Shown here piece after piece: positions 37,727 through 47,303 of a stretch of 64,000 bases of DNA. The number at the start of each line of letters is the position of its first letter. Within the stretch, counting starts at the first letter, position 1. The stretch spans positions 2,758,874-2,822,873 of the forward strand of contig NZ_BIFS01000002.1 of the NCBI RefSeq assembly GCF_003967555.1, in the 5' to 3' direction. The DNA comes from Dictyobacter kobayashii (GTDB lineage Bacteria > Chloroflexota > Ktedonobacteria > Ktedonobacterales > Ktedonobacteraceae). The notes beneath the pieces are model-generated. The model saw only the letters and a program-made list of their open reading frames with translations. It did no database searches and was not told the origin of the DNA. A program made the position numbers and the translations under genes.

Positions 37727-37878
37727 AAAAGCAAGGTGAGATCATTCCTGAAGAGTACCTTCCCCACATCACTCCCCTGGGATGGGAGCATATTAACCTG
37801 ATAGGGCAATATAGCTTTACCCATCAATCAGGTCGTTCACTGGACAATCTGCACCCACTGCGTCTGCCTGATATTTAA
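37717..37878 (+). pseudogene. C-terminal remnant of a Tn3-family transposase
   Basis: Reads GEIIPEEYLPHITPLGWEHINLIGQY and about 25 further residues to a stop. The block PLGWEHINLxGxY is the conserved C-terminus of the Tn3 transposases common in soil bacteria. Everything upstream of it is missing; a MITE-like repeat abuts the remnant. The 230 bases after it hold three small hairpins near 37975-38030 but no gene. Confidence 0.7.
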
Positions 37879-38109
37879 AGCGAATTTAAGGAGAGAGTTA
37901 GTAGGGTTCAGGCCAAGATATTCATTGGATGTGTGCAAAAATTGTTTCGCCCCTTGATGATAACGGGTCAAGACCACAGTGTGAAATCACACAGGCGCGT
38001 AGCCTGTAAGGCTCCCCCACATGCGCATGGATATCCATGGCATCTTTTTTGGCGTGTCTTCGTGATATATATATAATGTATATGTTTACGCACCATCACC
38101 ACCACACAT

Positions 38110-38300
38110 GGCATCGCCTACTGTAAAATTGTGATTGTCGTGGATGATGATATTGATCCTTTCGACCTGAAACAGGTGATGTGGGCGCTCTCCACGCGCT
38201 TCACTCCGAGCAAGGACCTGGTGGTTGTGCCAACGGCTTCCATCATTTCGCTCGACTCGAGTTCTGATCCACCGGGCATGAGCCATAAACTGATCCTTTT
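38110..38300 (+). pseudogene. UbiD-family decarboxylase C-terminal fragment
   Basis: About 63 residues: GIAYCKIVIVVDDDIDPFDL, VMWALSTRFTPSKDLVV and PPGMSHKLIL. VVDDDID and the following WAL-R-P pattern are typical of the prenyl-FMN-dependent UbiD decarboxylase C-terminal region. The bulk of the protein is missing and the frame runs on into unrelated sequence, so this is a relic. Confidence 0.65.
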
Positions 38301-38402
38301 TTGTCCCTATGTTATCATCCAGTCAGCACTATTTTGACGCTAATAAGAAATGTGAGACCGCATAGCAGAGCATAGCAGATAGGTGAATGTATAGGAGCAG
38401 GC

Positions 38403-40936
38403 ATGCTGAACCACAATTCCAACGTCTCCGCGGCCAAAGATACACGCTTTGTGTGTGTACGCGGCGCACGTGAGCACAATCTGAAGAATGTGAACCTTAT
38501 CATTCCCCGTGATACCCTGGTGGTATTTACAGGTGTATCCGGCTCAGGAAAAACCTCTCTGGCATTTGGGACGTTGTATGCTGAAGCAGAGCGCCGTTAT
38601 CTTGAATCCGTCTCTCCTTATGCGCGGCGTTTATTTCACCAGATGCCCGTGCCTAAAGTAGATGAAATTGAAGGACTTCCCCCGGCGGTGGCGCTGCAGC
38701 AACAACGAGGGCTGCCTACCACACGTTCTACGGTGGGAAGTGTGACGACGTTGTCAAATTTGTTGCGCATGCTCTATTCACGTACAGGGGACTATCCACC
38801 TCACGTGAAGTTTATGGACTCGGAATACTTTTCTCCCAACACACCCATGGGGGCATGCCCTGTTTGCCATGGATTAGGCAGAATATACGATGTCACAGAA
38901 CGTTCCATGGTTCCGGACGATTCCCTCACTATTCGCGAACGGGCAGTGGCGGCATGGCCAACCGCCTGGCAGGGACAAAATCTCCGCGACATCCTAGTGT
39001 CGCTGGGTCACGATGTAGATAAGCCGTGGCGCGAATTACCAAAGGCAGAACGTGACTGGATATTGTTTACGGACGAGCAACCAGTGGTACCTGTCTATGC
39101 GGGCTTTACGCCCGAAGAGGTCAGAGAAGCCCACAGACGGAGGATGGAACCGAGTTATCAGGGTACGTTCACCAGTGCAAAGAGGCATGTGATGCACACA
39201 TTTGCGAATACAGAGAGTGCGTCGATGAAAAAAAGAGTCGCGCGCTACATGATCAGTAGAATATGCCCGAATGCCATGGGAAGCGGCTGAGAAAAGAAGC
39301 ACTGGCTGTCAAATTTGACGGGCGGGATATCGCTGAAATGGCCCGGCTGCCACTAAAGCAACTGGCAGTCATAATGGAGTGGTATGCCACTGGGAGGGCG
39401 TTTAAGAAGAAGGAGATAGAGTTCCATCCTGAGCGTGTCGCGGTTGCGCAGCAGATTGCGCAGAATCTATATGCGCGCCTGTCACTATTACTGGACCTTG
39501 GCTTAGGATATCTGCTGATGGAGCGGAGTTCACCAACGCTTTCCCCTGGCGAGCTACAACGGTTGCGCCTGGCCACGCAGATCTACTCCAATTTATTTGG
39601 TGTTGTCTATGTACTGGATGAGCCTTCCGCGGGACTGCATCCAGCCGATATCGCCGCACTGCTAAGAGCGCTGGATAAACTCAAAGCCGCAGGCAATTCC
39701 CTGTTTATTGTAGAACATGATCTTGATGTGATTCGCCATGCAGAATGGGTGGTCGATGTCGGACCTGGCCCAGGAGACCAGGGGGGTCAGGTGCTCTATA
39801 GCGGCGAACTTCCCGGTCTTGCAAAGGTCTCCGCATCCAGCACGCGCCGCTATCTTTTTTGCGAAGAGAGAATGCCATATCGCGAACCGCGCAAACCCCA
39901 CGGATGGTTCATTCTGGAGGGCATCGCACGAAATAACCTCAACCAACTTGACGTTGCCTTTCCATTGGGGGTGTTCGTCACCGTCACGGGTGTCTCAGGA
40001 TCGGGAAAGTCCAGTCTGGTGAGCCAGGCGGTGGTGGACCTGCTATCAGCCCGCCTGGGTTACGAAGCGCCTGCGCCAGAAGAGGGTGAAGAACTGAGGC
40101 AGCCGGAACCAGTGAACGAAAGCGGTAAGATTACAGCAGGAATGGAAAACATCAAACGATTGGTCGTGGTGGACCAGAAACCGATTGGCCGCACGCCCCG
40201 CTCTAATCTTGCCACATATACCGGCTTATTTGACCACGTGCGTCAACTGTTTGCAGCTACGAAGATGGCAAAGGCACGTCGTTATGACGCGGGGCGCTTC
40301 TCCTTTAACGTGCCGAAGGGACGTTGCGCAACCTGCCAGGGAGAGGGTTCGGTAATGATAGAACTCCTTTTCCTCCCAAGTGTGTATGCGCCGTGTCCTA
40401 CCTGCCACGGCGCGCGCTATAATGCGAAAACGCTGGAGATTGTCTATCGCGATAAAAACATAGCAGATGTGCTGGCGATGACGGTAGATGAAGCAAAGGC
40501 CTTTTTTCAGGAGGAGCCACCTTTACAGCGTTCCCTGGATGTATTGCGTGAAGTCGGGGTGGGATACCTGCGCCTGGGGCAGCCAGCGCCAGAGCTCTCT
40601 GGCGGTGAGGCGCAACGTATCAAGCTCGCGACGGAGTTGCAGCGTGCGGGAAAGGGATATACATTGTACATATTGGATGAGCCTACGACCGGCCTGCATC
40701 CCGCAGATGTAGATAAACTGATGATACAGCTCAACAGCCTTGTGGATGCCGGAAATACTGTGATCGTGGTCGAGCAAGATATGCGTATGGTGGCCAGCAG
40801 CGATTGGGTCATAGACATCGGTCCGGGCGCGGGAGACGAGGGAGGGAAAATCGTAGCGGCAGGCCCGCCGAGCAAGGTGGCAACCATAAAAGAAAGTAAG
40901 ACAGCACCCTACCTGGCGGCGTTTATAGGAAATTGA
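38403..40936 (+). CDS. UvrA paralogue (UvrA2/DrrC-like), one frameshift
   Basis: 844 residues after restoration, about 100 shorter than UvrA. Two ABC modules: GVSGSGKTSLAFGTLYAEAERRY and GVSGSGKSSLVSQAV as Walker A; LSPGELQRLRLA and LSGGEAQRIKLA as signatures; LDEPSAGLHPAD and LDEPTTGLHPAD as Walker B. Zinc sites CPVCHGLG, CPECHGKR and CATC/CPTC are present. The segment between LRMLYSRTGDY and the first zinc module is very short, so the UvrB-interaction domain is missing. That is the pattern of UvrA2 and of drug-resistance relatives, not the housekeeping repair protein. The frame breaks at 39269; one added G restores RICPECHGKRL. AGGAGCAGG precedes the ATG. Confidence 0.9.
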
Positions 40937-41172
40937 CATCGTAGCCTTGCACCTCAACCCGCCATAACGCATCAAGAACTGATGTTGTCAGCCTGCGCTT
41001 TGCCTGGCATCCAGTCATGACATTATCACCGGTGGTAACGTATGTTACAAAGCAAAGATTGGCACCACCAGTGCACGGCACGCGCATGATATTTGTTCGC
41101 GGACTCCTGCTCCGGATCAGACCTCTTCCTTTGTGAAAACACGATCTCGCCCAAAGGGAGTAAAGCTCACAC

Positions 41173-41583
41173 TTATTGATTGGTCAGGCCGTGGCTGGTG
41201 AACCAATCGGCTTCGTGCCCTGGCTCAGGCAGGATCGCACCCAGTTCCATTGCGTTGCTCCCGGGAATCTCCATAACCGCTAAGAAGAGTTGCTCGTCCG
41301 TCAGACCAGTGGCGTTTTTGTACATGGTCCAGAGATCGTTTTGCAACTGTGCCCTGACTTCTGTGCTGCGGCCCGCCCGAATGATGCCTAGTATAAAGGC
41401 GTTGACGGCAGGCCTGCCGCTTGCAAAGATACTCTCGGGCGCTACTGTCTCGAAAATGACCCGCACAAAGCTCGCGGGAGCCCCGGTGTAGGTTGTATGG
41501 ATACGAGTGATCTCCGTGGCGATAAAGGCCCGCTGTTCAGTGGAGAGGGTTCCTTCCTGCGTTATACATGTATAGAGTGGCAT
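41173..41583 (-). CDS. Tautomerase-superfamily protein
   Basis: 136 residues starting MPLYTCITQEG, so the mature protein exposes Pro1, the catalytic base of 4-oxalocrotonate-tautomerase-type enzymes. AAGGAGGC precedes the ATG. The body (FVRVIFETVAPESIFASG, AFILGIIRAGRS, LWTMYKNATGLTDEQLFLAVMEIPGSNAMELGAILPEPG) matches the longer one-domain members of the superfamily. The substrate is unknown. The 236 bases toward uvrA are non-coding. Confidence 0.85.
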   Translation of the reverse strand: MPLYTCITQEGTLSTEQRAFIATEITRIHTTYTGAPASFVRVIFETVAPESIFASGRPAVNAFILGIIRAGRSTEVRAQLQNDLWTMYKNATGLTDEQLFLAVMEIPGSNAMELGAILPEPGHEADWFTSHGLTNQ

Positions 41584-41759
41584 GATAGCCTCCTTCATAT
41601 GGTAACTCGTCAAGAATGTGCCTATCCGAAAAACTTTACGGCGTTCCATTGCCAAAACACGCTTTGGAGAATCACAAAGCTACGGGTCGTATGGGCGAAA
41701 TTGACGAAACCAACGCCAATTGCGACGCCCCACATCTATTGCTGATTCTTACCCACATT

Positions 41760-41870
41760 TTACAAATGGAGGTGAAAAGCGAGGTGAGCCCCCTCAAGTA
41801 GCGTTTGCAATTCAAGCCAGCCTTTCCAGATGGTTCGCCACCCAGGCGTGCCACCTCTTTCCAGATGGTG
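41760..41870 (-). pseudogene. IS4-type transposase C-terminal remnant
   Basis: On the minus strand TIWKGWLELQTLLEGAH and then AFHLHL precede a stop at 41760, and the adjoining frame reads TVGTIWKEVARLGG. This resembles the C-terminus of IS4/Tn5-like transposases, broken by at least one shift. The following 460 bases up to the nitrilase include a lysine/glutamate/arginine-rich frame (about 42028-42145) that I do not recognise. Confidence 0.4.
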
Positions 41871-42334
41871 CCCACGGTCATCGAGGCAAATCGAAACCTA
41901 CACCTAAGATTGCTATTGTTTTGCTTTTGACACATAAACATGCAGGAATTATCCAAAATTGGACGATTTATGGTTTAAAACTGCGAAAAGATTGCATCTG
42001 TTCTGTGCACACAAGTGACTCAAGCAGCAAGAACAGGCTAAGCGGGCCAGGGCTGCCCAGCATGTGGAGCGTGAGCAACGCGAACGTGAGGCTAAACACA
42101 AACGCATGCAACAAGAGCAGGCCAGAATTTACTTGGCTTGTTAAAGCATGATAAGCTGAGCAATGTGTACATAGTGGAATGAAGCTGTTGGAGTTGCGGC
42201 AATTATCTGGCGAGAGAGCTTTCCCTCCTTTGGCGCGCCCAAACCAATTTCGAGGAAACGAGACGAGGAGAAATGCCCTCTGATCAGCAGAGGAATTGCC
42301 AAAAAATCAACAACTTCGTTCCACTATGTACAGA

Positions 42335-43330
42335 TTACAGAACCTCGATGATCCTCTCTTCGTTGACAGTCGCGCGCAAAGCCTCAGCTTTCGGGTGCGC
42401 GGCGCGCTCATGGACGGGCGAAGTGGGCGTCCGATCGATCAGCAAACTGAGTAGTTCGGGGCGGCTGTAGTGACCGCGCGCGTCCATGAGTCTCTTGCGA
42501 GCGTCGATCTGAGTGAAGTCAAGATCGGCAATCACTTCACCTTCACCAGCTGTAAGAGGCTCGCCAATGATCTGGCCTTCGGGGTTGATAATGGTGGTGA
42601 AACAGCCGCCGGAAATCGGCCCGATAGCACAACCCGTATCCTTCATGATCTGAGCCTGCTGATCGGCATCGAGCCACGCCGTCGCGTTGACGACAAAGCA
42701 GGCGGATTCGAGGGCGTGCTGGCGGATGCTCACTTCTATCTTCGCCGCGAACCCCGGACCGGCGAACGATCCGGGATACATCGCCGAGTGGATCTGTTCG
42801 CCATCGGCAATCATCGCGTAACGTGCGAGCGGCTGGAAGTGCTCCCAGCAGGCGAGCTGTCCGATGCGCCCAACGGCGCTCTCGACGGCGCACAGGCCCG
42901 AGCCGTCACCCTGGCCCCAGACTATCCGCTCATTATAGGTTGGCGTAATCTTGCGGCGGCGCTGGATCAGCGCCCCGTCCGCGTCGAAGAGCAACTGCGT
43001 ATTGTAGATCGAGCCGCCGTCTCGCTCATTGACGCCGATCGAGACGACCATGTTCGCCTCCTTTGCGGCCTCGCCGATCGCACGGGTCTCGGCAGACGGG
43101 ACCGTGACCGACTCTTCGAGCAGACGCTGATGCTCCTTCCCCAACTCGTACGGTGCCTGCACGTAGGTGAAATAGGGGTAGTAGGGAACGACGGTCTCAG
43201 GGAAGGTCGCGAACTGGACGCCCTGTTTGCCCAGCTCACGGATCTTCTTCACGACCTTCTCAACGGTACCCTGGCGGCTGTACAGCACGGGGCTGATCTG
43301 CACGGCGGCGGCTTTCACGATGGTGTTCAT
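42335..43330 (-). CDS. Nitrilase (carbon-nitrogen hydrolase)
   Basis: 331 residues with the catalytic set E45 (FPETVVPY), K127 (RRRKITPTYNER) and C161 (LACWEHFQPLARY), which marks the nitrilase branch that converts nitriles to carboxylic acids and ammonia. AAAGGAAC precedes the ATG. GC and third-position GC are clearly higher than in flanking genes. The MarR regulator upstream shares this composition, and repeated TATACAACA motifs stand before both, suggesting the pair was acquired together. Confidence 0.93.
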   Translation of the reverse strand: MNTIVKAAAVQISPVLYSRQGTVEKVVKKIRELGKQGVQFATFPETVVPYYPYFTYVQAPYELGKEHQRLLEESVTVPSAETRAIGEAAKEANMVVSIGVNERDGGSIYNTQLLFDADGALIQRRRKITPTYNERIVWGQGDGSGLCAVESAVGRIGQLACWEHFQPLARYAMIADGEQIHSAMYPGSFAGPGFAAKIEVSIRQHALESACFVVNATAWLDADQQAQIMKDTGCAIGPISGGCFTTIINPEGQIIGEPLTAGEGEVIADLDFTQIDARKRLMDARGHYSRPELLSLLIDRTPTSPVHERAAHPKAEALRATVNEERIIEVL

Positions 43331-43375
43331 GGTATGTTCCTTTCAAGTTAACGTTACGGAATTCATTACGCTCTG

Positions 43376-43487
43376 TGTTGTATACACAACATTAGGGCTG
43401 CTTTCTTTACGAGCTTGACACGACGGAATGTGTTCCATTGAATATTGTATATACAACATTAGTGACGCTATAAGTTACATATACAAC
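43376..43487. promoter_or_regulatory. Three operator-like motifs before the nitrilase
   Basis: Near-palindrome TGTTGTATACACAACA (43376-43391), perfect palindrome TTGTATATACAA (43445-43456), and half-site form GTTACATATACAAC (43474-43487). Two more stand before marR. Their symmetry and number fit a MarR-type operator. Confidence 0.6.
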
Positions 43488-43499
43488 GCTATGGGCCGC

Positions 43500-43964
43500 T
43501 TACTCCACGAGTTCGTCAAGCGGGATGCTGTCGGCCACGCCGACGATGGCAGTCACGCCTTCTTCGCCGAGCAACTGTTTGGCTTTCATCTGCGCTGCTC
43601 GCCACGCAGGCGCTGCCGAAACCAGTAATGCTCTGCCGGCCTGCGAGAGGACCAGTGGACGGCTTCGACCGCCTTGGTCAGAAAGCATTTCCTCGACCCA
43701 CCCCTCTGTCAGGAGAAGCGCGAGATTGCGTGTCAGGGTCGAGCGCTCCTGGTAGTTGGCACGTCCGATCTCAGCGCGACTGGCTCCTCCAAGCCTCGCA
43801 ATGAGCACGAGCAACGAGAACTGCGGAGCATTGATGCCATAAGGTCGCAGTTCCTGATCATACAGGTTGGTTACGATGCGCGATATGCGACGCGCGCGTG
43901 TCAGCAGGCAGTTGCGAGTGATCTCGCCAACCACGTCGGCATCGGTTGTCTCAGTGCTCATCAT
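43500..43964 (-). CDS. MarR-family transcriptional regulator
   Basis: 154 residues with the MarR winged helix (APQFSLLVLIARLGGASRAEIGR, ERSTLTRNLALL, then the wing SDQGGRSRPLVLSQAGR) and flanking dimerisation helices. AAGGATC precedes the start. It lies 169 bases upstream of the nitrilase on the same strand; operator-like motifs flank both promoters, so it likely represses itself and the nitrilase. Confidence 0.92.
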   Translation of the reverse strand: MMSTETTDADVVGEITRNCLLTRARRISRIVTNLYDQELRPYGINAPQFSLLVLIARLGGASRAEIGRANYQERSTLTRNLALLLTEGWVEEMLSDQGGRSRPLVLSQAGRALLVSAAPAWRAAQMKAKQLLGEEGVTAIVGVADSIPLDELVE

Positions 43965-43980
43965 TACGATCCTTGCTATA

Positions 43981-44032
43981 GTTTCATATACAACATACTG
44001 TTATGGCCTTAACATAGTGTATATACAACATA
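43981..44032. promoter_or_regulatory. Two operator-like motifs before marR
   Basis: GTTTCATATACAACAT (43981-43996) and TAGTGTATATACAACATA (44015-44032) share the TATACAAC core with the three motifs before the nitrilase. Confidence 0.55.
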
Positions 44033-44130
44033 TTGTCAAGGCCTGGCACTGCGTGATAATGTATCCTTTGGTAACACCTTACGTAGCTCAGGATCATAAT
44101 AATCTGCTTTATGTGGCCTGGACGGAAGCT

Positions 44131-45021
44131 TCAGATCTCCCAGCATGCCTCGTAAATCGCCGTGCCTTCGATAGCCACCTGGATACTTCTCGTAGAATGC
44201 TCCGCTTCAACAATCACCTGCCCGGCACGCCCGATCTCGTGTCCCTGCTCGATGGTCAGGCGCAAATGATCAAGAGGCTTGATGTATTCGATGTAATAGG
44301 CTCCCAGAGCACCCGAGGCAGTACCAGTCACGGGATCTTCACGTGTGCCGGAAAAGGGCGAGGAGAAATGACGCCCATGGAGTAAAGCCTGTGGATCGTA
44401 GGTCTGAAGGCAAAAAGGGTGAACAGAAACGCGCGGCATTTCCTGTAAAATTTCAGGAAAACGCTCATTATGAGGCTCCATACGCTCAAAGGCTGCGAGC
44501 GTGCGAATTGGCACGAGCAATGTCCAGGTGCCGGTGCTCGCGTAAACGGTAGGTAGGCTCTGATCGAGGTCAGCGGGATCAAGCTCTAAGGCGGCCGCAA
44601 GCAGATCTGGAGATCTGGTAAACCGGCGAAACTCCGCCTGGGCCTGCTGCATCCTGACAACTGGGCGCCCCTCTCGCGTTGCGATAGACATCGGGAGGAG
44701 ACCCGCCCTGGTTTCTACGGTCAAGGTCAACAACTCTGTGCTGTTTGCCAGTATGTTTCTCGTTTTGAGCGCGTAGAGAGCGGCAATCGTGCCATGACCA
44801 CAAAGATTCATCTCATGGCCAGGCGTAAAATAGCGCAGGCGGAGATCTGCTGTCGTGGATTGACAGATAAAAGTCGTTTCGTTAAAGCCAACCAGACGAG
44901 CAATCTCTTGCATTCGCTCATCTGTAAGCTGGTCAGCCTCAAAAACAAGACCCGCCGGATTGCCCTTACCTGGCACTGTCGAAAAAGCGGAATAGTGATA
45001 GATAGCAATACCCAAGCGCAT
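44131..45021 (-). CDS. PhzF-family isomerase
   Basis: 296 residues: KGNPAGLVF, catalytic Glu48 in GFNETTF, CGHGT (74-78), and the C-terminal EDPVTGTASGALGAYY. Enzymes of this diaminopimelate-epimerase-like fold isomerise small metabolites (PhzF in phenazine synthesis); most, including this one, have no assigned substrate. Start at 45021 (AAAGGAAAA upstream); the longer frame would overlap the divergent promoter. It is divergent from the TrmB regulator across a symmetrical operator. Confidence 0.9.
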   Translation of the reverse strand: MRLGIAIYHYSAFSTVPGKGNPAGLVFEADQLTDERMQEIARLVGFNETTFICQSTTADLRLRYFTPGHEMNLCGHGTIAALYALKTRNILANSTELLTLTVETRAGLLPMSIATREGRPVVRMQQAQAEFRRFTRSPDLLAAALELDPADLDQSLPTVYASTGTWTLLVPIRTLAAFERMEPHNERFPEILQEMPRVSVHPFCLQTYDPQALLHGRHFSSPFSGTREDPVTGTASGALGAYYIEYIKPLDHLRLTIEQGHEIGRAGQVIVEAEHSTRSIQVAIEGTAIYEACWEI

Positions 45022-45077
45022 TTTTCCTTTCCACGCATTCTGTGACGCGCGTGCTTCTCTGCAATCAGAGGAGAGGC

Positions 45078-45119
45078 CTCTTGCTTTAGTATACCCGATC
45101 AGATATACTAAAGCAAGAG
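45078..45119. promoter_or_regulatory. Divergent operator between phzF-like and trmB-like genes
   Basis: Perfect 16-base inverted repeat CTCTTGCTTTAGTATA with a 10-base centre, located exactly between the two divergent starts. It is a good candidate site for the TrmB-type regulator. Confidence 0.6.
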
Positions 45120-45166
45120 ACTCTTTGAGAAAATGCACTCGGATACAAAGGAGTTCTGTTCACGTG

Positions 45167-46015
45167 ATGGAAGATCTGATACATCATCTGATGCTTCTGG
45201 GACTCAGCGATAATGAGGCTCGCAGTTATGCTACCTTATTGCACTTTGGACCGTTAACCGGATACGAAGTCGCCAAGCGAAGTGGGATTGCCCGTGGAAA
45301 TGTCTATGCCTGCCTTGGACGATTAGTTGAAAAACAGATGGCTATGCGTACCAGTGAAGATCGCTTTCTTGCGCTTCCTCTCTCACAGTTTGTTGCTCTC
45401 CAGCAGGAGCATTTCTCTCTTGCTGCTCAGCAGGCACAACTTGCTCTTCATCGTCTTCAAGGGAGTCATGAAGCAGCGCAGGTCGTCTCGATTACCGATG
45501 CTCAAGCGCTTCTACAGCGGTGTCGCACAGTTATTCGGGAAGCCCATCGGCCGCTCTTTCTTGCAGGCTTTCCATCTGAGTTGGAAGCGCTTGCCCCGGC
45601 TCTCCAACAAGCCAAACAACATCATCTTCCGATCGAAGCAATTTCCTTTGGCGCACCTCCGACAGCATGGCCTGACGCGTTTGAGCATTTCGCGGCTGAT
45701 GATATTCGCGACGCGCAGCAAGGACGGCTTCTGCTACTCGCCTCATGGCCACATGGGATCATCGGTATTCTCACCGAGGATGGGACTAGCAGTGCAGGAA
45801 TTTGGTCCTGGGATCGCTATCTGGCAAACGTCATCGGTCTTTATGTTGCCCACGAACGCTTCACGTTACAACTCTGGCCTCGTTTGCCAGAAAACCTCAA
45901 GAGCGAACTGACAACGCAGTTGACCGATCTGAGTAGCCGCATCACGCTTGCTGGCCTCGACCCCCATCAACCCTTGCGTCATTTGTTAGAGGGAACGCTC
46001 ACCCCTCCTGAATAA
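45167..46015 (+). CDS. TrmB-family transcriptional regulator
   Basis: 282 residues: an N-terminal winged helix (LLGLSDNEARSYATLLHFGPLTGYEVAKRSGIARGNVYACLGRL, given here in family terms) and a C-terminal ligand-sensing half (PLFLAGFPSELEAL, PIEAISFG, GIIGILTEDG). TrmB proteins act on sugar or metabolite genes. AAAGGAG lies somewhat far from the ATG; a GTG one codon earlier is the alternative. It sits 25 bases before a threonine dehydratase-like gene, forming a likely operon. Confidence 0.85.
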   Translation: MEDLIHHLMLLGLSDNEARSYATLLHFGPLTGYEVAKRSGIARGNVYACLGRLVEKQMAMRTSEDRFLALPLSQFVALQQEHFSLAAQQAQLALHRLQGSHEAAQVVSITDAQALLQRCRTVIREAHRPLFLAGFPSELEALAPALQQAKQHHLPIEAISFGAPPTAWPDAFEHFAADDIRDAQQGRLLLLASWPHGIIGILTEDGTSSAGIWSWDRYLANVIGLYVAHERFTLQLWPRLPENLKSELTTQLTDLSSRITLAGLDPHQPLRHLLEGTLTPPE

Positions 46016-46040
46016 CCACTGCGCATTGAGGAGCAGACCG

Positions 46041-47006
46041 ATGAACCTGGACATTACGCTTTCTGATCTTCGCATGGCTCAGACCATGCTGGCTCCATAT
46101 ATCATCACGACACCTGTGTTGGAAGCTCCTTCGTTGTTGACTCCTGGAGGGCACTCCATCCTGCTCAAAGCCGAGAACCTCCAACGCTCTGGATCATTCA
46201 AAATGCGCGGGGCTTCCTATGGCATTGCACAACTGACGCAAGAACAGCGCAGACGAGGAATCATCGCCTATTCCACCGGCAATCACGCGCAGGCAGTGGC
46301 ATTGGCCGCTCAGTTCCAGCAGATGCCTGCGACCATTGTGATGTCTCCCGATGCACCCGCATTAAAGGTCGAACGCACCCGGAAGTCAGGAGCAACCATT
46401 GTGTGGGCTGAACCTATGTCTCAGGCACGACGAGACCTCGCCGAGAAATTGGCAGAAGAACACCAACTGACGCTCATTCCCCCCTATGATCACCGAGACA
46501 TTCTTTTGGGACAGGGAACCATTGGGCTCGAAATCATGGAGCAGTGTGCTCCCGCTGCTGTCTTTGTCCCGATTGGTGGGGGCGGATTAATCGCCGGCAT
46601 CGCGCTTGCGATCAAATTCGTTCATCCCTCCATTCAGATCATTGGTGTGGAACCAGAATGGGAAAATGATGCCTGGCAATCGTTCACGCAAGGAAAGCTG
46701 GTCTCGCTGCCGGCGGCGAGCAAGAGCATTGCGGATGCGATTCGCGTCCAAGCAGTCGGCGAGTTACCCTATGTCGTTCTTCGCCGCTATGTTGATGAGA
46801 TCGTGACGGTCAGTGAAACCCAGATTGCTATGGCAACCCTCAGTGCGCTGGCTGAAACACATCTGGTTCTTGAACCTGCTGGTGCCGTTGCTTTGGCAGC
46901 AGCACGATCTTATCAAGGCTCATTGCCTGCGGGCAAACCGGTAGTCGCGATCGCGAGTGGTGGTAATACGACGCTCGAAACGCTGTGGTCACTTACCGCA
47001 ATGTAG
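46041..47006 (+). CDS. Threonine/serine dehydratase-like PLP enzyme
   Basis: 321 residues of fold-type II: PLP lysine K54 in SGSFKMRGA, phosphate loop GGGGLIAG (about 178), STGNHAQAVA, and the C-terminal GGNTT/ASGGN end. It has no ACT regulatory domain, as in catabolic TdcB-type enzymes. The reaction would be L-threonine or L-serine to 2-oxo acid and ammonia, though related racemases share the motifs. GGAGC precedes the ATG. The following 297 bases carry no gene I can support. Confidence 0.92.
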   Translation: MNLDITLSDLRMAQTMLAPYIITTPVLEAPSLLTPGGHSILLKAENLQRSGSFKMRGASYGIAQLTQEQRRRGIIAYSTGNHAQAVALAAQFQQMPATIVMSPDAPALKVERTRKSGATIVWAEPMSQARRDLAEKLAEEHQLTLIPPYDHRDILLGQGTIGLEIMEQCAPAAVFVPIGGGGLIAGIALAIKFVHPSIQIIGVEPEWENDAWQSFTQGKLVSLPAASKSIADAIRVQAVGELPYVVLRRYVDEIVTVSETQIAMATLSALAETHLVLEPAGAVALAAARSYQGSLPAGKPVVAIASGGNTTLETLWSLTAM

Positions 47007-47303
47007 TGATGAGCAGTGGTGGAAAGGAATATTCCCTATCAACCGAGAGAGGAAAACGCTGATGAAATGAGGTTGTCACCCCTCGGCAAGTACGCCGATG
47101 CATGCCTGCCATTTTGGCTCAGTTGGGCACACCTGCGTGGGCGCCCAAACCACGCGGAAAATCGCCTGGGCGGGCCAAAGGGACGTGCGTTTGCTATGGC
47201 TCGAGGTACACTTGCTACACTCACTCCAAACGAGCGATCAAAGACAAATAGATTGCTGTTACTATTGAACAGTGGCATGAAAGTGTTTGTTGGTACGAAT
47301 TGA

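Noticed and set aside
42470..43351. Long plus-strand frame (293 codons) opposite the nitrilase
   Set aside because: The region is very GC-rich, which opens antisense frames; the minus strand has all nitrilase motifs and a ribosome site.
47016..47303. Frame after the threonine dehydratase
   Set aside because: No ribosome site, no family resemblance, low complexity.
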